From: Sulfitobacter sp. M39
GTDB lineage: Bacteria > Pseudomonadota > Alphaproteobacteria > Rhodobacterales > Rhodobacteraceae
NCBI RefSeq assembly: GCF_021735935.1
Contig: NZ_WMDZ01000003.1
Location: forward strand, 1 to 64,000
Direction of reading: 5' to 3'
DNA: 64,000 nt
Positions 9,217 to 18,495 of this stretch are shown here, piece after piece. Both the position numbers and the translations under genes were made by a program. Position 1 is the first letter of the stretch. Every line of letters starts with the position of its first letter. Under the pieces are notes generated by a model. That model saw only the letters and a list, made by a program, of their open reading frames with translations, did not search any database and had not been told where the DNA came from.

Positions 9217-9839
9217 GATGCCACCTGCGGCGCGCGCGCCAGCCCTGTCCCGATCATCGCATTGCGAGTCACCAGATCGGCCAGCTGTTCCATGGAATAG
9301 CCTTCGGTTCCCGCGGGGCGCTGCGGGATCACGAGATATCGAATCTCGGCGGTTGAATCATGCACCTCCACCCGCGTCTCCGAATCAAGGGTCACGCCAA
9401 ACTCCGCCAGCACACCACGCGGATCAATCACCGCCCGCGACCGGAAGGGAGGCGATTTATACCACGTCGGCGGCAGTCCCAGCACCGACCACGGGTAGCA
9501 AGAGCACAGCGTGCAGACGACCAGATGATGCACCTCGTCCGAGTTGAAAACCGCTTCGATATGCTCGCCCTGACGGGAATGATACCCAAGCGAATGGATC
9601 GCCGCCGAAGAATCGCGCCGCAGCCATGCCTCGAATTCCGGCTCGACCCATGATTTCGCCACCACATGCGCGCCGTTACGCGGGCCGATCTTTGTCTCGT
9701 AGGTCTGGATGATCCGGTCCACCGCCGCGCTGTCGATGTAGCCCTTGGCGCTCAGCAGGCTTTCCAGCGCCCTCACCCGCGCCTCGGTCTCTGTCAGATG
9801 TGAATGATCACCGTCGTGATCATGCCCGTGGGATGTCAT
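9213..9839 (-). CDS. nthA: Nitrile hydratase alpha subunit, cobalt type
   Basis: Catalytic subunit of 208 residues. The metal centre CTLCSC is at residues 109-114 (Cys109, Cys112, Cys114); threonine at the second place is the hallmark of the cobalt type, where iron enzymes have serine. ATG 9839 has a strong AGGGGG ribosome site; a GTG/ATG start at 9908 would add 23 unrelated residues. Directly after the start is a histidine-rich tail (SHGHDHDGDHSH), plausibly a metal-binding segment. The operon is divergent from a GAF histidine kinase gene about 200 bases away. The fold ends with the usual RPAGTEGYSMEQLADLVTR. Confidence 0.96.
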   Translation of the reverse strand: MTSHGHDHDGDHSHLTETEARVRALESLLSAKGYIDSAAVDRIIQTYETKIGPRNGAHVVAKSWVEPEFEAWLRRDSSAAIHSLGYHSRQGEHIEAVFNSDEVHHLVVCTLCSCYPWSVLGLPPTWYKSPPFRSRAVIDPRGVLAEFGVTLDSETRVEVHDSTAEIRYLVIPQRPAGTEGYSMEQLADLVTRNAMIGTGLARAPQVAS

Positions 9840-10036
9840 CGGTCCGCCCCCTTCGCCCTGCGTATTGATGCAACGATAGGAGGGAACGCCGCGATTGGAA
9901 ACCACCATATGTGTGGGCGGCCCACCGCAACTTCCGTGACGTCAACATACCTTACTTATCCCCCCGTCCTGACACGAAGCGACCGCAGGAATGCCCAATT
10001 TGTTAACCAAGTTGACCCAAAGCCAAGGAGCCCCGC

Positions 10037-11305
10037 ATGAGAACCTATCCCATCCCCTTTAACGAAGAAGCCCGCCTGCGCGCCGTTTTTGATATTCCGG
10101 GACTGACCGCGCAAAACGAAGCGTTGTTTGACACGATATGCGAGGCGGCGCGCACCCTTCTCGACTGTCCGATTGCCCATATCAGCGTGGTCGAAGAGGA
10201 CAGCCAGTGGTATAAATCCGTTGTGGGCATGCATCTAGACCCGATGCCCAAGGACACCGGTTTTTGTGCGCATACAATTATGTCCGACGCGCCGATGATC
10301 GTGCCCGATCTCAGCAAGGACGCCCGCTTTGAACGGCACCCGATGGTCGCCAAGGGCGGGCCGGAGGCGCGCTATTACGCTGGTGTGCCGCTTATCCTGT
10401 CCACCGGTCACCGCTTTGGCAGCCTGTGCGCGCTGGACCTGAAGCCCCATGAATACCCTTCGGAAAAGCAGATTGCCCTGCTCACCGATCTGGGTCGTAT
10501 CGTCGTTGCAGCGCTAGAGCGGAGCCAACCCGAAGCCCCCGAAGTGCAGCAGGATAAAACCGCGCAATCGACCTTCCTGACATTGGTCGGGCACGAGCTG
10601 CGCACGCCGCTGACCGTACTTTTCGGCAGTCTTAAACTGTTGGAGGCGACAGCAAGCACCGGCACCAACCCCACGCTAATCCATTCGGCCCGTCGGTCGG
10701 TGGATCACCTAACGAAACTGATCGAAACGATCCTGTCCTATAGCAACGCCAGCACTGGCGAACTGCGGTTAAACGAACAAAACTGCGATCTTGGCGCGAT
10801 CCTGAGCGCGGTTGCAGGGTTGCAGTTCCCCACCACGGATGCGGCGGCCAAAACGGTCACGCTTCGTGATACTGTGATGCTGGATACGCTGCATGTGGAC
10901 GCCGAGCAGATCGAACTTGCCGTCACAGCCTTGGTGTTGAATGCCGTGATGCACGGCGGGACCGACATCACCCTAGAGACGTTTCAGGACATGGACGGAA
11001 ATATCGAGGTTTCGGTGCGCGACAACGGCAGTTTCGACGAACATGTCGAATTGGCCGAACTTTACAAACCCTTTGTCGTGGGCGGGTCGCTGGACCACCG
11101 CGCGACCAAGGGCGGGCTGGGTTTGGGGCTGCCCCTGACCCGCAAGCTGGTCGAGATGCACGGCGGCGATTTCGAAGTTCACGCAGAGGTGGATCACAGC
11201 CGCGCCGTCATCCGCCTGCCCGCGTGGCGGTGTAAGACCGCGATGATTCAGGCCGCCAAAATGGCGCCTGCCACTGTTCCTGATGCGCGGCAGAAGCTTA
11301 TCTAG
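10037..11305 (+). CDS. Cytosolic GAF-domain sensor histidine kinase
   Basis: Protein of 422 residues without membrane segments. Residues about 25-165 form a GAF domain of the type often found beside kinases (CAHTIMSDAPMIVPDLSKDA and RYYAGVPLILSTGHRFGSLC). The dimerisation/phosphoacceptor helix carries His186 in GHELRTPLT. The ATPase part shows an N-box (ALVLNAVMHGG) and the G2 box GGLGLGLPLTRKLVEMHGG, but the G1 box reads DNGSFDEH, lacking the second glycine of DxGxG. A good AAGGAG site precedes ATG 10037. No response regulator is adjacent, so this is an orphan kinase; a link to the divergent nitrile hydratase operon is only positional. Confidence 0.9.
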   Translation: MRTYPIPFNEEARLRAVFDIPGLTAQNEALFDTICEAARTLLDCPIAHISVVEEDSQWYKSVVGMHLDPMPKDTGFCAHTIMSDAPMIVPDLSKDARFERHPMVAKGGPEARYYAGVPLILSTGHRFGSLCALDLKPHEYPSEKQIALLTDLGRIVVAALERSQPEAPEVQQDKTAQSTFLTLVGHELRTPLTVLFGSLKLLEATASTGTNPTLIHSARRSVDHLTKLIETILSYSNASTGELRLNEQNCDLGAILSAVAGLQFPTTDAAAKTVTLRDTVMLDTLHVDAEQIELAVTALVLNAVMHGGTDITLETFQDMDGNIEVSVRDNGSFDEHVELAELYKPFVVGGSLDHRATKGGLGLGLPLTRKLVEMHGGDFEVHAEVDHSRAVIRLPAWRCKTAMIQAAKMAPATVPDARQKLI

Positions 11306-11314
11306 CAGCGGAGC

Positions 11315-12190
11315 CTAAACGCTTGTCTCGGCGTGGTGGATGAACCGGGCTTCAAGCGCACTTGGCTGGCGTTCGGCGTGGGTCAGTATGTGAAACCGTC
11401 GTTGCGGGGTGTCTATGGGCACGTCGACCATCCGCCCCGCCTCGATCGACCTGCGGACCACCAGATCAGACAGCAGCGCGGCACCGATACCCGCTTCGAC
11501 CGCGCTGCACACCGCCTCGTTTGACGGAAGCTCTAGCGTGTTTTCCAGATCCTCCAGCCCCAAACCCTGCCGTCCGAGCCACTGCAGAAAACTGTCGCGC
11601 GTGCCTGACCCTGCTTCGCGCAGGATCCAAGGGGTCTGGCGCAAGCGTTTGGGTGAAAGATCAGCCCCCTTGGCGTCGCTTGGGAACACCAACCGCAGCG
11701 TGTCCCCCGCCACCGCCTTAGCGCGGAGTGTGGTGAGGTGGCAGTCCCCCTCGATAATGGCGATGTCAGCCTGCAATGCCTCGACCGCGCGGGCAGCGTC
11801 GTCGCTGTTGCCGATCCGCACCGTCAGCGCGATCTCGGGGTGCGCCCCGCGGAACCGCGCGATCACCGCAGGCAGCCAGTAGTTCGCGACCGTCTGGCTT
11901 GCCGCCAGCCGCAGCCTGCCGCGTTTCACCCCCGCCAGATCATCCAGCCGCTGTGTGGCGATGGCGGCGCGGGCCAGAACGGCGCGGGCTTCGCCCAGAA
12001 AATCGCGCCCCGCATCGGTCAGCACAATCCGCCGCCCGATACGATCAAAAAGGCGCAGGTTATGACGCTCTTCCAGCGCGGCGATGGCAGCGCTGGTCGC
12101 ACTTTGGGTCTGGTTCAATGCTTCGGCGGCGCGGGTCATGTGTTCACGCTCTGCCACGGCAACGAAAATGCGCAACTGGTCCAGTGTCAT
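11315..12190 (-). CDS. LysR-family regulator (YeiE/CysB-like)
   Basis: Regulator of 291 residues with an N-terminal winged helix ([23 protein letters not shown] about residues 16-37) and a periplasmic-binding-like effector domain. Its ATG (12190) shares one base with the stop of the upstream exporter gene (TGATG), so the two are translationally coupled and the longer upstream frame is only shadow sequence of the exporter. In E. coli the LysR regulator YeiE is linked to the YeiH exporter and responds to sulfite; a similar pairing is likely here but the effector is not visible in the sequence. Confidence 0.9.
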   Translation of the reverse strand: MTLDQLRIFVAVAEREHMTRAAEALNQTQSATSAAIAALEERHNLRLFDRIGRRIVLTDAGRDFLGEARAVLARAAIATQRLDDLAGVKRGRLRLAASQTVANYWLPAVIARFRGAHPEIALTVRIGNSDDAARAVEALQADIAIIEGDCHLTTLRAKAVAGDTLRLVFPSDAKGADLSPKRLRQTPWILREAGSGTRDSFLQWLGRQGLGLEDLENTLELPSNEAVCSAVEAGIGAALLSDLVVRRSIEAGRMVDVPIDTPQRRFHILTHAERQPSALEARFIHHAETSV

Positions 12191-13218
12191 CAGGTAGCCC
12201 CCGTCAGGATGATCAGCGCAAGGCTGACCCCCATGATAAAAACCCAAGCCGCCGCCCCCAGCAAGGCCGGACGCCCCCCCGCCGCGGCGAGTTTGCGCAG
12301 ATCGGTTTCCAGCCCCATCGCGGCCAACGCCATCGCCAGCAAAAATTGCGTCACAGAGGTCGCGGGGGCCAGCACCGCCTGCGGCATCCACCCGGTCGAG
12401 GCCACGCCGACCATCGCAATGAAGCCGAAGACAAACCACGGGATCGGGGCCTTGCCGCCACCGCCTTGCCCCTGACGTCGCCGCGCGGCAAACGCCCCCA
12501 GACACAGGATCATCGGGGCAAGCATCATCACCCGCGTGAGCTTGGCAATCGTGCCGAACTGTCCGGCCTCCTCTCCGCGCTGGAAGGCGGCGGCGACGAC
12601 CTGGGCGACCTCGTGGATCGACGCGCCGGTCCAAAGGCCAAAGCCACGCGGGCCAAGGGTCAGCCAGCTTTCGGCCAAGGGCAGCAGGATCATGGAGAGC
12701 GAGCCGAAAATCGTCACGCAGGCCACCGCATAGGCGACGTCTTCGTCACGACCACGGGTGACGGTATTGGTCGCGATCACGGCAGAGGCCCCGCAGATCG
12801 ACGTGCCCGCCGCGATCAACTGCGTCAGCTTGGCATCCACCCCCAGCACGCGGCCCAGCCATGTGGTGAACCCGAAGGTCAGCGCCAGCGACAGCGCGAT
12901 CACCGCGACCCCCACCCAGCCCACAGCCGCAACCTGCCCCACCGTTAGCTGCAACCCCATCAGGATAATCCCCGCCCGCAACACCGGTCGCATGCTGATC
13001 GCAAGCCCTGCCTTCGCCACCTCGGGCGTGCCAAGAGTATTGCGCAGCGCCATCCCCAGAAGGATCGCGAGGATCAACGGGCTCAGCATCCCCACCCCCG
13101 GCAGATACCGCAGCGCAAAGGCCAGCGCGGCGATGATGGCGGCAAGCGCCAGACCCGGCCAGATCGATGGCGTGGTTTTATCAGCGTTTACAAGGTCAGA
13201 GAGGGTCGTATCAGTCAT
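12190..13218 (-). CDS. YeiH/UPF0324-family putative sulfate or sulfite exporter
   Basis: Membrane protein of 342 residues with about 10 hydrophobic segments. Family landmarks are [46 protein letters not shown] and the conserved [13 protein letters not shown]. The family (PSE, putative sulfate exporter) is associated with sulfonate and sulfite metabolism. ATG 13218 ([14 protein letters not shown]) is preferred over the frame start at 13260 because the short form begins close to the first helix. It is followed by its LysR gene with a 1-base overlap and is divergent from a TetR gene. Substrate assignment is by family only. Confidence 0.88.
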   Translation of the reverse strand: MTDTTLSDLVNADKTTPSIWPGLALAAIIAALAFALRYLPGVGMLSPLILAILLGMALRNTLGTPEVAKAGLAISMRPVLRAGIILMGLQLTVGQVAAVGWVGVAVIALSLALTFGFTTWLGRVLGVDAKLTQLIAAGTSICGASAVIATNTVTRGRDEDVAYAVACVTIFGSLSMILLPLAESWLTLGPRGFGLWTGASIHEVAQVVAAAFQRGEEAGQFGTIAKLTRVMMLAPMILCLGAFAARRRQGQGGGGKAPIPWFVFGFIAMVGVASTGWMPQAVLAPATSVTQFLLAMALAAMGLETDLRKLAAAGGRPALLGAAAWVFIMGVSLALIILTGAT

Positions 13219-13281
13219 AGCGTGCCTAAGTATCGTCGCGTCCCGTGCACTATCGGCCATTCGGATACATCAATCCAACGG

Positions 13282-13287
13282 ATTATA
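13282..13287 (-). promoter_or_regulatory. Candidate -10 box of the yeiH-lysR operon
   Basis: A perfect TATAAT on the minus strand, about 65 bases before the exporter start, in an AT-rich patch that also contains the palindrome ATAATTAT (13285-13292). No good -35 box is seen at normal spacing, as expected for an activator-dependent promoter. Confidence 0.3.
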
Positions 13288-13431
13288 ATTATCTAAATGA
13301 TCGTGATATGTGATTGATTGACCACCTCGCGGCAATCCCTTGATGCAGCGTCTCTCTTTACGCTTGGGGGTCTGCGCCCCTATCGTTAAGGGACTGCCGA
13401 AACCCGCATCGCTGCGCAGAAAGGGAAACCC

Positions 13432-14067
13432 ATGGTCCCGATCATCTTTGGCCCCTTGCGGACACGTGAAACGCCGCGCCAGTCGCGTGCGGTGACCCGC
13501 GTGCATGTCATCCTGAACGCCACGGCGGCGCTGCTGGCTGAGAACCGGTTGCAAGACCTGACCACCACCGCTATCGCGACCCGTGCCGAGGTGCCTGTCA
13601 GCTCTATCTATCGGTATTTTCCCACGCTTGATGACGTGCTGCTTGAGCTCTATTCGCAGACCGCCAATGAATTACGCGCCAAGCTTTTTGCCAGCCTTGA
13701 TGATGTTCACGCCCATACGACATGGCGGGACCGGTTGCGTGCCGTACTGGATGTGCAGCGCAGCTATCTGGCGCGGCATCCCTACTACCGCCCCCTGCTG
13801 CTGCATTTCGCGACGAAACGCGGACCGCTCGCGATCGAGGATGACGACCACGACGATCTGGTCCGCTTTCTATGCAACAGATGGGAGCGCGGCGCCGACG
13901 GGTTTCAGGGTGGCGATCCGGTGGTGGTGGCCAAAACCACGATCCAGATCTCCCTTGCGATGGAAGATCTGGTCGCGGCGCAGGCGGATCGGCGCAGCTC
14001 TCGCCCCTATTCGCAAGAGCTGACCAAAGTGCTTGAACATTATCTGGCGCAATACCTGTCGGATTAG
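13432..14067 (+). CDS. TetR-family regulator
   Basis: Repressor-like protein of 211 residues. The helix-turn-helix lies at about residues 40-62 (TTTAIATRAEVPVSSIYRYF) and the rest is helical with a ligand-binding character. It is divergent from the YeiH-LysR operon (213 bases) and convergent, 10 bases apart, with the FAD dehydrogenase gene. Its target is unclear: the FAD dehydrogenase/BASS operon or the neighbouring acyl-CoA ligase are the nearest candidates. Confidence 0.88.
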   Translation: MVPIIFGPLRTRETPRQSRAVTRVHVILNATAALLAENRLQDLTTTAIATRAEVPVSSIYRYFPTLDDVLLELYSQTANELRAKLFASLDDVHAHTTWRDRLRAVLDVQRSYLARHPYYRPLLLHFATKRGPLAIEDDDHDDLVRFLCNRWERGADGFQGGDPVVVAKTTIQISLAMEDLVAAQADRRSSRPYSQELTKVLEHYLAQYLSD

Positions 14068-14077
14068 CGCCTGCGGG

Positions 14078-15733
14078 TCAGGCGATGGTATCCGCCCGCC
14101 CCGCTTGCCGCCCCGAAAAGATGCAGCCGCCCAGAAACGTCCCCTCAAGCGCGTTATACCCGTGATACCCACCGCCGCCAAAACCCGCGACCTCGCCCGC
14201 CGCGAACAGCCCCGGGATCGGCGTGCCAGAGGCATCCAGCATCTGACTGTCCAGATTTGTATGTAGCCCACCCAGAGTTTTGCGGGTGATGATGTTCAGC
14301 TTGACCCCGATCAACGGCCCGTTTTCAGGGTCGAGGATCTTGTGCAGTTTCGCCGTACGTTGCAGCTTGTCGCCGCGATAATTCCGCGCCGCATGGATCG
14401 CCATGATCTGCGCGTCTTTGGTAAAGTTATTGTCGACCTGCATGTCGCGGGCCCTAATCTCGGCCTCGATCTTATCAAGCGACAACAGATCATTGCCCTC
14501 CATCCCGTTCATCTTGGCAATGAGCTCGGGCAATGTTTGGGCAACGACAAAATTCTCGCCATGCTCTTTAAAGGCTTCGACGGCGGGGGTCGCGGCCTTG
14601 TTCAGGATACGTTGCTGCAAGACTTTGACCCAGCTTTTGTCAGCGAAATCGGGGTTCTGCTCTGACCCCGACAGGGCAAATTCCTTTTTCACGATCTTCT
14701 GCGTCGTGATGAACCACGAATAATCAAAGCCCGTATCAAGGATCATCTTCAAAGACCCCAGACTGTCGAACCCCGGCAGCGACGGCGCGGGAAAGCGGTT
14801 GCCCTTTGCGTCAAACCACATCGACGAAGGTCCGGGCAGGATACGGATACCGTGGTTGGGCCAGATCGGGTCCCAGTTCTTCACGCCCTCGGTATAGTGC
14901 CACATGCGGTCATTGTTGATCAGCTGGCCGCCCGCCGCCTCGCTAATGGCGATCATGCGGCCGTCGACGTGGGCGGGTACGCCGGCGATCATCTCTTTCG
15001 GGGCGGGGCCAAGGCGCGCCGTCGGCCATGACTTGCGCACCAGCTCGAAATCTCCGCCGATCCCGCCAGAGGTGACAACGACAGAGGGCGCGCGCAGTTC
15101 GAAATCGCCCGCGATATCACGGTTGGTCTTTTGGCCGCGCGATGCCCCGTCCGCCGCCAGCACCGCGCCCGAGACACCGACCGCGGCGCCGTTTTCCATG
15201 ATGATATGCGAACAGCGATGGCGGAATTTCAGCGTGATGCGACCGGCCTGTTCATGTTCCCGCACGCGGCGTTCGAATGGTTCCATCGTTCCGGGCCCAA
15301 CACCCCACGTCAGGTGAAAGCGCGGCACCGAATTGCCGTGACCCGACCCAAAGCTGCCGCCGCGTTCGGCCCATCCCACGACGGGAAACCACCGCATCCC
15401 CATATCGTACAGCCAGCTGCGCATCGGGCCTGCGGCGAAATCGACATAGGCCTCGGCCCATTTGCGCGGCCACGCGTCTTCGGGCCGGTCGAATTGCGCC
15501 GATCCCATCCAGTCTTGCAGCGCAAGTTCGCGGCTGTCCTTGATGCCCATCCGGCGCTGTTCGGGGCTGTCGATCAGCATCAGCCCGCCAAGGGACCAGA
15601 AGGCCTGACCGCCCAGAAAGGCTTCGGGTTCCTGATCGATGACGGTGACCTGTTTACCACGATCAGCCAGTTCGGCTGCGGCGACCAGTCCGGCCAGGCC
15701 GCCGCCCACGATAATAACGTCAGAGGTGTTCAT
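14078..15733 (-). CDS. FAD-binding dehydrogenase (COG3573, KstD-like superfamily)
   Basis: Flavoprotein of 551 residues with an N-terminal dinucleotide fold (VIIVGGGLAGLVAAAELADR) and the C-terminal FAD_binding_2 signature (GLFAAGEVAGFGGGGYHGYN). The motif GGQAFWSLGGLMLIDSPEQR is typical of the group annotated as FAD-binding dehydrogenase, distantly related to 3-ketosteroid 1-dehydrogenases. No signal peptide. It begins 10 bases after the stop of a bile-acid:sodium-symporter-family gene and forms an operon with it. The real substrate of this group is not established; steroid activity should not be assumed. Confidence 0.88.
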   Translation of the reverse strand: MNTSDVIIVGGGLAGLVAAAELADRGKQVTVIDQEPEAFLGGQAFWSLGGLMLIDSPEQRRMGIKDSRELALQDWMGSAQFDRPEDAWPRKWAEAYVDFAAGPMRSWLYDMGMRWFPVVGWAERGGSFGSGHGNSVPRFHLTWGVGPGTMEPFERRVREHEQAGRITLKFRHRCSHIIMENGAAVGVSGAVLAADGASRGQKTNRDIAGDFELRAPSVVVTSGGIGGDFELVRKSWPTARLGPAPKEMIAGVPAHVDGRMIAISEAAGGQLINNDRMWHYTEGVKNWDPIWPNHGIRILPGPSSMWFDAKGNRFPAPSLPGFDSLGSLKMILDTGFDYSWFITTQKIVKKEFALSGSEQNPDFADKSWVKVLQQRILNKAATPAVEAFKEHGENFVVAQTLPELIAKMNGMEGNDLLSLDKIEAEIRARDMQVDNNFTKDAQIMAIHAARNYRGDKLQRTAKLHKILDPENGPLIGVKLNIITRKTLGGLHTNLDSQMLDASGTPIPGLFAAGEVAGFGGGGYHGYNALEGTFLGGCIFSGRQAGRADTIA

Positions 15734-15743
15734 GCAAAGCTCC

Positions 15744-16610
15744 TTACGCAGTGCCGATGCGGCGGTATTTCAAAACGACGGGTAGGATGATCAGATACAT
15801 CAGGATACCATAAACAGCCGACGGCAGCGCATAGGCGGTGAACCCGCTCTCGCCGCCGACGATGATCGCGGCGACGGCGATCCCTAGGGTGCTGTTCTGC
15901 ACCCCCGTCTCGACCGAGATGGTCTTGGCCTCGGTCGCCGACCGGCCAAGCAGCCGCGGCACGACAAAGCCGATGGTGGTCAGCGCGGCCAGCAGGACCA
16001 GCAGCGCCGGCCCGATCACCACGATATTTTCCACAAACAGCGCCCAATTCGCCGCCAGCGCCGCCAGCACGATCGCCGCAAACAGGATCGTCGCTATCGC
16101 GCTCAGCTTCGGCTCCGCCCGTGTCATCGCAGCAGGGGCCATTGCACGCACCCCCAAGCCAAGCGTGACCGGCACCACCGTCAAGGCAAACATGGTGACA
16201 GCGGTTTTGGTGATATCGATCTCGGGCGCGGCGTCGCCCATGAAATACCCCATCGACAGCCCCAAAATCAGCGGCACGGTCACAACACTGGCAAGGCTGA
16301 TCACCGCTGTCAGCGACACCGACAGCGCCACATCCCCTTTGGCCAGCTTCGAGATCACATTGCTGGTCACCCCACCGGGGCAGGCCGCCAGAATCATGAA
16401 CCCCACGGCCATTTCCGCGCGGATGCCAAAGACCAGCACACAGATAAAGGTCACGAGCGGCAGCAGGATGCTTTGATTCAGCGCCCCGATGAAAAACGCC
16501 AGCGGCCGCTGCCCGACACGGGCGAAATCCGCAGGTGTCAGCCCGACACCCAAAGTAAACATTATAAACGCCAAGCCAAGCGGCAAGACGACCGAAATCA
16601 GTACATCCAC
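15744..16610 (-). CDS. BASS-family (bile acid:sodium symporter-like) transporter
   Basis: Membrane protein of 288 residues with about nine to ten hydrophobic segments. The family signature AACPGGVTSNVISKLAKGD and the second conserved patch ETGVQNSTLGIAVAAIIV mark the two sodium-site crossover regions. I place the start at GTG 16610 because GGGAGGG lies 5 bases upstream; the longer TTG start at 16625 would include this ribosome site. BASS members import bile acids, pantoate, pyruvate or other organic anions with sodium. Co-transcription with an FAD dehydrogenase suggests the imported compound is then oxidised. Confidence 0.88.
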   Translation of the reverse strand: MDVLISVVLPLGLAFIMFTLGVGLTPADFARVGQRPLAFFIGALNQSILLPLVTFICVLVFGIRAEMAVGFMILAACPGGVTSNVISKLAKGDVALSVSLTAVISLASVVTVPLILGLSMGYFMGDAAPEIDITKTAVTMFALTVVPVTLGLGVRAMAPAAMTRAEPKLSAIATILFAAIVLAALAANWALFVENIVVIGPALLVLLAALTTIGFVVPRLLGRSATEAKTISVETGVQNSTLGIAVAAIIVGGESGFTAYALPSAVYGILMYLIILPVVLKYRRIGTA

Positions 16611-16742
16611 GATTATCCCTCCCAAGACATCTGTGAAAAACAGAATATATTTCCGGTATAGCCGTCAAGTGCCGATTCACCTAAGAGAAATCCGCTCTGC
16701 CGTAACGTCGCGCGATGGCCCCCGATGGACCCTTCCCCAAAG

Positions 16743-16755
16743 TAAGGTTACCTTA
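16743..16755. promoter_or_regulatory. Inverted repeat, candidate operator
   Basis: TAAGGT-T-ACCTTA, immediately followed by another TAAGG after GCG, so CCTTA-GCG-TAAGG is a second overlapping inverted repeat. It lies between the divergent BASS and acyl-CoA ligase genes and could bind the TetR protein encoded at 13432 or another regulator. Confidence 0.4.
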
Positions 16756-16826
16756 GCGTAAGGGAACGAAACAACTTGCACGCCCCAAGGTGGCGGGCAG
16801 GCATTGGCACGATGGGAGTACATCTA

Positions 16827-18362
16827 ATGTCGGATACGGTGATTGCGGATTTTGATCGCAAGCTTGCACGAGAGGCGTTTGAACAGCGCGCGGCGCAGGG
16901 CGCTGCGGCGCTGACGCATCTGGGGGCGGGGGCGGATGTGCCTGTGGCGCTTATCATGCGCAACGATCTGACCCAGCTCGAGGTCATGCGCGCTGCGGCT
17001 ATGGCGGGCACGGTCATCGTGGCGCAGAACTGGCACGCTGCATCAGAAGAAGCTGGTGCCATCTGTGACGACAGCGGCGCACAGTTCGTGATCATCCACC
17101 GTGATCTGATCGACGCGCTGCGTCCCGCCCTTGAAGGGCGCACGGTCATCGCGGTCACCCCTGATACCGCGCTGCGTAAAGCTTATGGCATTGATGAAGC
17201 CGCCGCAAAGACAGACCCCGAGACACCGGAATGGTCCGCGCTGGTAGATGCTGCCGACCCCATCAACCCGCGCGAGATGATGCGCCCGTTGATGCGCTAT
17301 ACCTCGGGCTCTACCGGCAAGCCCAAGGGCGTGCGGCGTTTGGGGGGCGGGCCCAAGCGCGACTTTGAAGAGGTGCTTTCGCGTGTAGGCACCGAGATGT
17401 TGCAACTCAAACCCGGGTCGCGGTTCTTTACGGCCGCGCCGATCTATCACTCGGCGCCGTCAACGCTGACCTCTGCAGCGCTGGTCACCCCTGGCGTATC
17501 GACCTTTGTCGCGCCCAAGTTCGACCCCGAAAGCTTCCTTGCCACGATCGAGGCTCAGCGCATCACCCATATCTATCTGGTCCCCACCATGATGAGCAGG
17601 ATGCTAAAGCTTCCCCAAGAGGTGAAGGCGAAATATGACCTGTCCTCGGTGGAATTCTGCGTCTCAACGGGGTCACCGTGGCCACATGATCTGAAAGTTG
17701 CGATGATCGACTGGTGGGGGCCTGTGTTCTGGGAAAGCTACGGCGCGACAGAGATCGGGTTCATGACGATGGTATCCTCGGCAGACGCTTTGGCACGGCC
17801 CGGCACCGCAGGGCGGATGCAGATGGGTGGCACGCTGATGATCCTTGACCCCGATGGGAACGAGCTGCCCGCCGGTCAGGTGGGCGAGATTTATGCCCGT
17901 ATGGATGCCTTCGGCGGGTTCGACTATTCCAACGATCCCGAAAGCCGCGCCTCGGCTGAAAAGCACGGGCATTTCTCTGTCGGGGATCTGGGATCGGTGG
18001 ATGAGGACGGGTTCCTGTTCATTACGGACCGCAAGAAAGACATGATCATCTCGGGCGGGGCCAATATCTTTCCCGCCGAGATCGAAGCGGTGCTGATGCG
18101 CGCGCCCTTCATCCGCGATGTCGCCGTCTTTGGCGCACCTGACCCCGAATTTGGCGAACAGATCGTCGCGGCGGTTGAACTGGCCGACGGGCATAGCGCC
18201 GACAAACAGACGGTGCTTGATTTCCTTGACGGCAAACTGGCCCGATTCAAAGCGCCACGGATCGTCGATTTCCACGAGGCCCTGCCCCGCGAAGACAGCG
18301 GCAAGATCTTCAAACCCCGCCTGCGCGCGCCCTACTGGGACGGGGCGGGCCGGTCGATCTGA
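16827..18362 (+). CDS. Acyl-CoA synthetase / AMP-dependent ligase
   Basis: ANL-superfamily ligase of 511 residues that activates a carboxylic acid via acyl-AMP to its CoA thioester. Core motifs: P-loop YTSGSTGKPKGV (from residue 158), SYGATEIG, GDLGSVDEDGFLFITDRKKD, and the A10 lysine in SGKIFKPRLR (Lys493). ATG 16827 has a GGGAG site; the earlier frame start at 16776 adds a non-conserved tail. It is divergent from the BASS/FAD operon and upstream of a nitroreductase. The N-terminal domain is short relative to long-chain ligases. The acid substrate is unknown; organic anion import by the neighbouring BASS carrier would fit. Confidence 0.92.
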   Translation: MSDTVIADFDRKLAREAFEQRAAQGAAALTHLGAGADVPVALIMRNDLTQLEVMRAAAMAGTVIVAQNWHAASEEAGAICDDSGAQFVIIHRDLIDALRPALEGRTVIAVTPDTALRKAYGIDEAAAKTDPETPEWSALVDAADPINPREMMRPLMRYTSGSTGKPKGVRRLGGGPKRDFEEVLSRVGTEMLQLKPGSRFFTAAPIYHSAPSTLTSAALVTPGVSTFVAPKFDPESFLATIEAQRITHIYLVPTMMSRMLKLPQEVKAKYDLSSVEFCVSTGSPWPHDLKVAMIDWWGPVFWESYGATEIGFMTMVSSADALARPGTAGRMQMGGTLMILDPDGNELPAGQVGEIYARMDAFGGFDYSNDPESRASAEKHGHFSVGDLGSVDEDGFLFITDRKKDMIISGGANIFPAEIEAVLMRAPFIRDVAVFGAPDPEFGEQIVAAVELADGHSADKQTVLDFLDGKLARFKAPRIVDFHEALPREDSGKIFKPRLRAPYWDGAGRSI

Positions 18363-18390
18363 TCCTGACCTGACGCCCTTACACCAACTA

Positions 18391-18415
18391 AGACCGGTGC
18401 AAATTGCGCCGGTCT
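18391..18415 (+). terminator. Hairpin after acyl-CoA ligase
   Basis: AGACCGG/CCGGTCT arms around an 11-base loop, 29 bases past the ligase stop, followed by CCTTGTGT rather than a clean T-run. A moderate terminator candidate. Confidence 0.4.
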
Positions 18416-18495
18416 CCTTGTGTAGGGGCGCGGGGATTCCTACATCGCGCCGGTACACACGCCGCCCCGAGGCGGCCAAAAACAGGATGATCACG

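Noticed and set aside
12190..12634. Longer frame upstream of the LysR gene
   Set aside because: It runs antisense-frame through the YeiH gene; the LysR start at 12190 is coupled to the YeiH stop.
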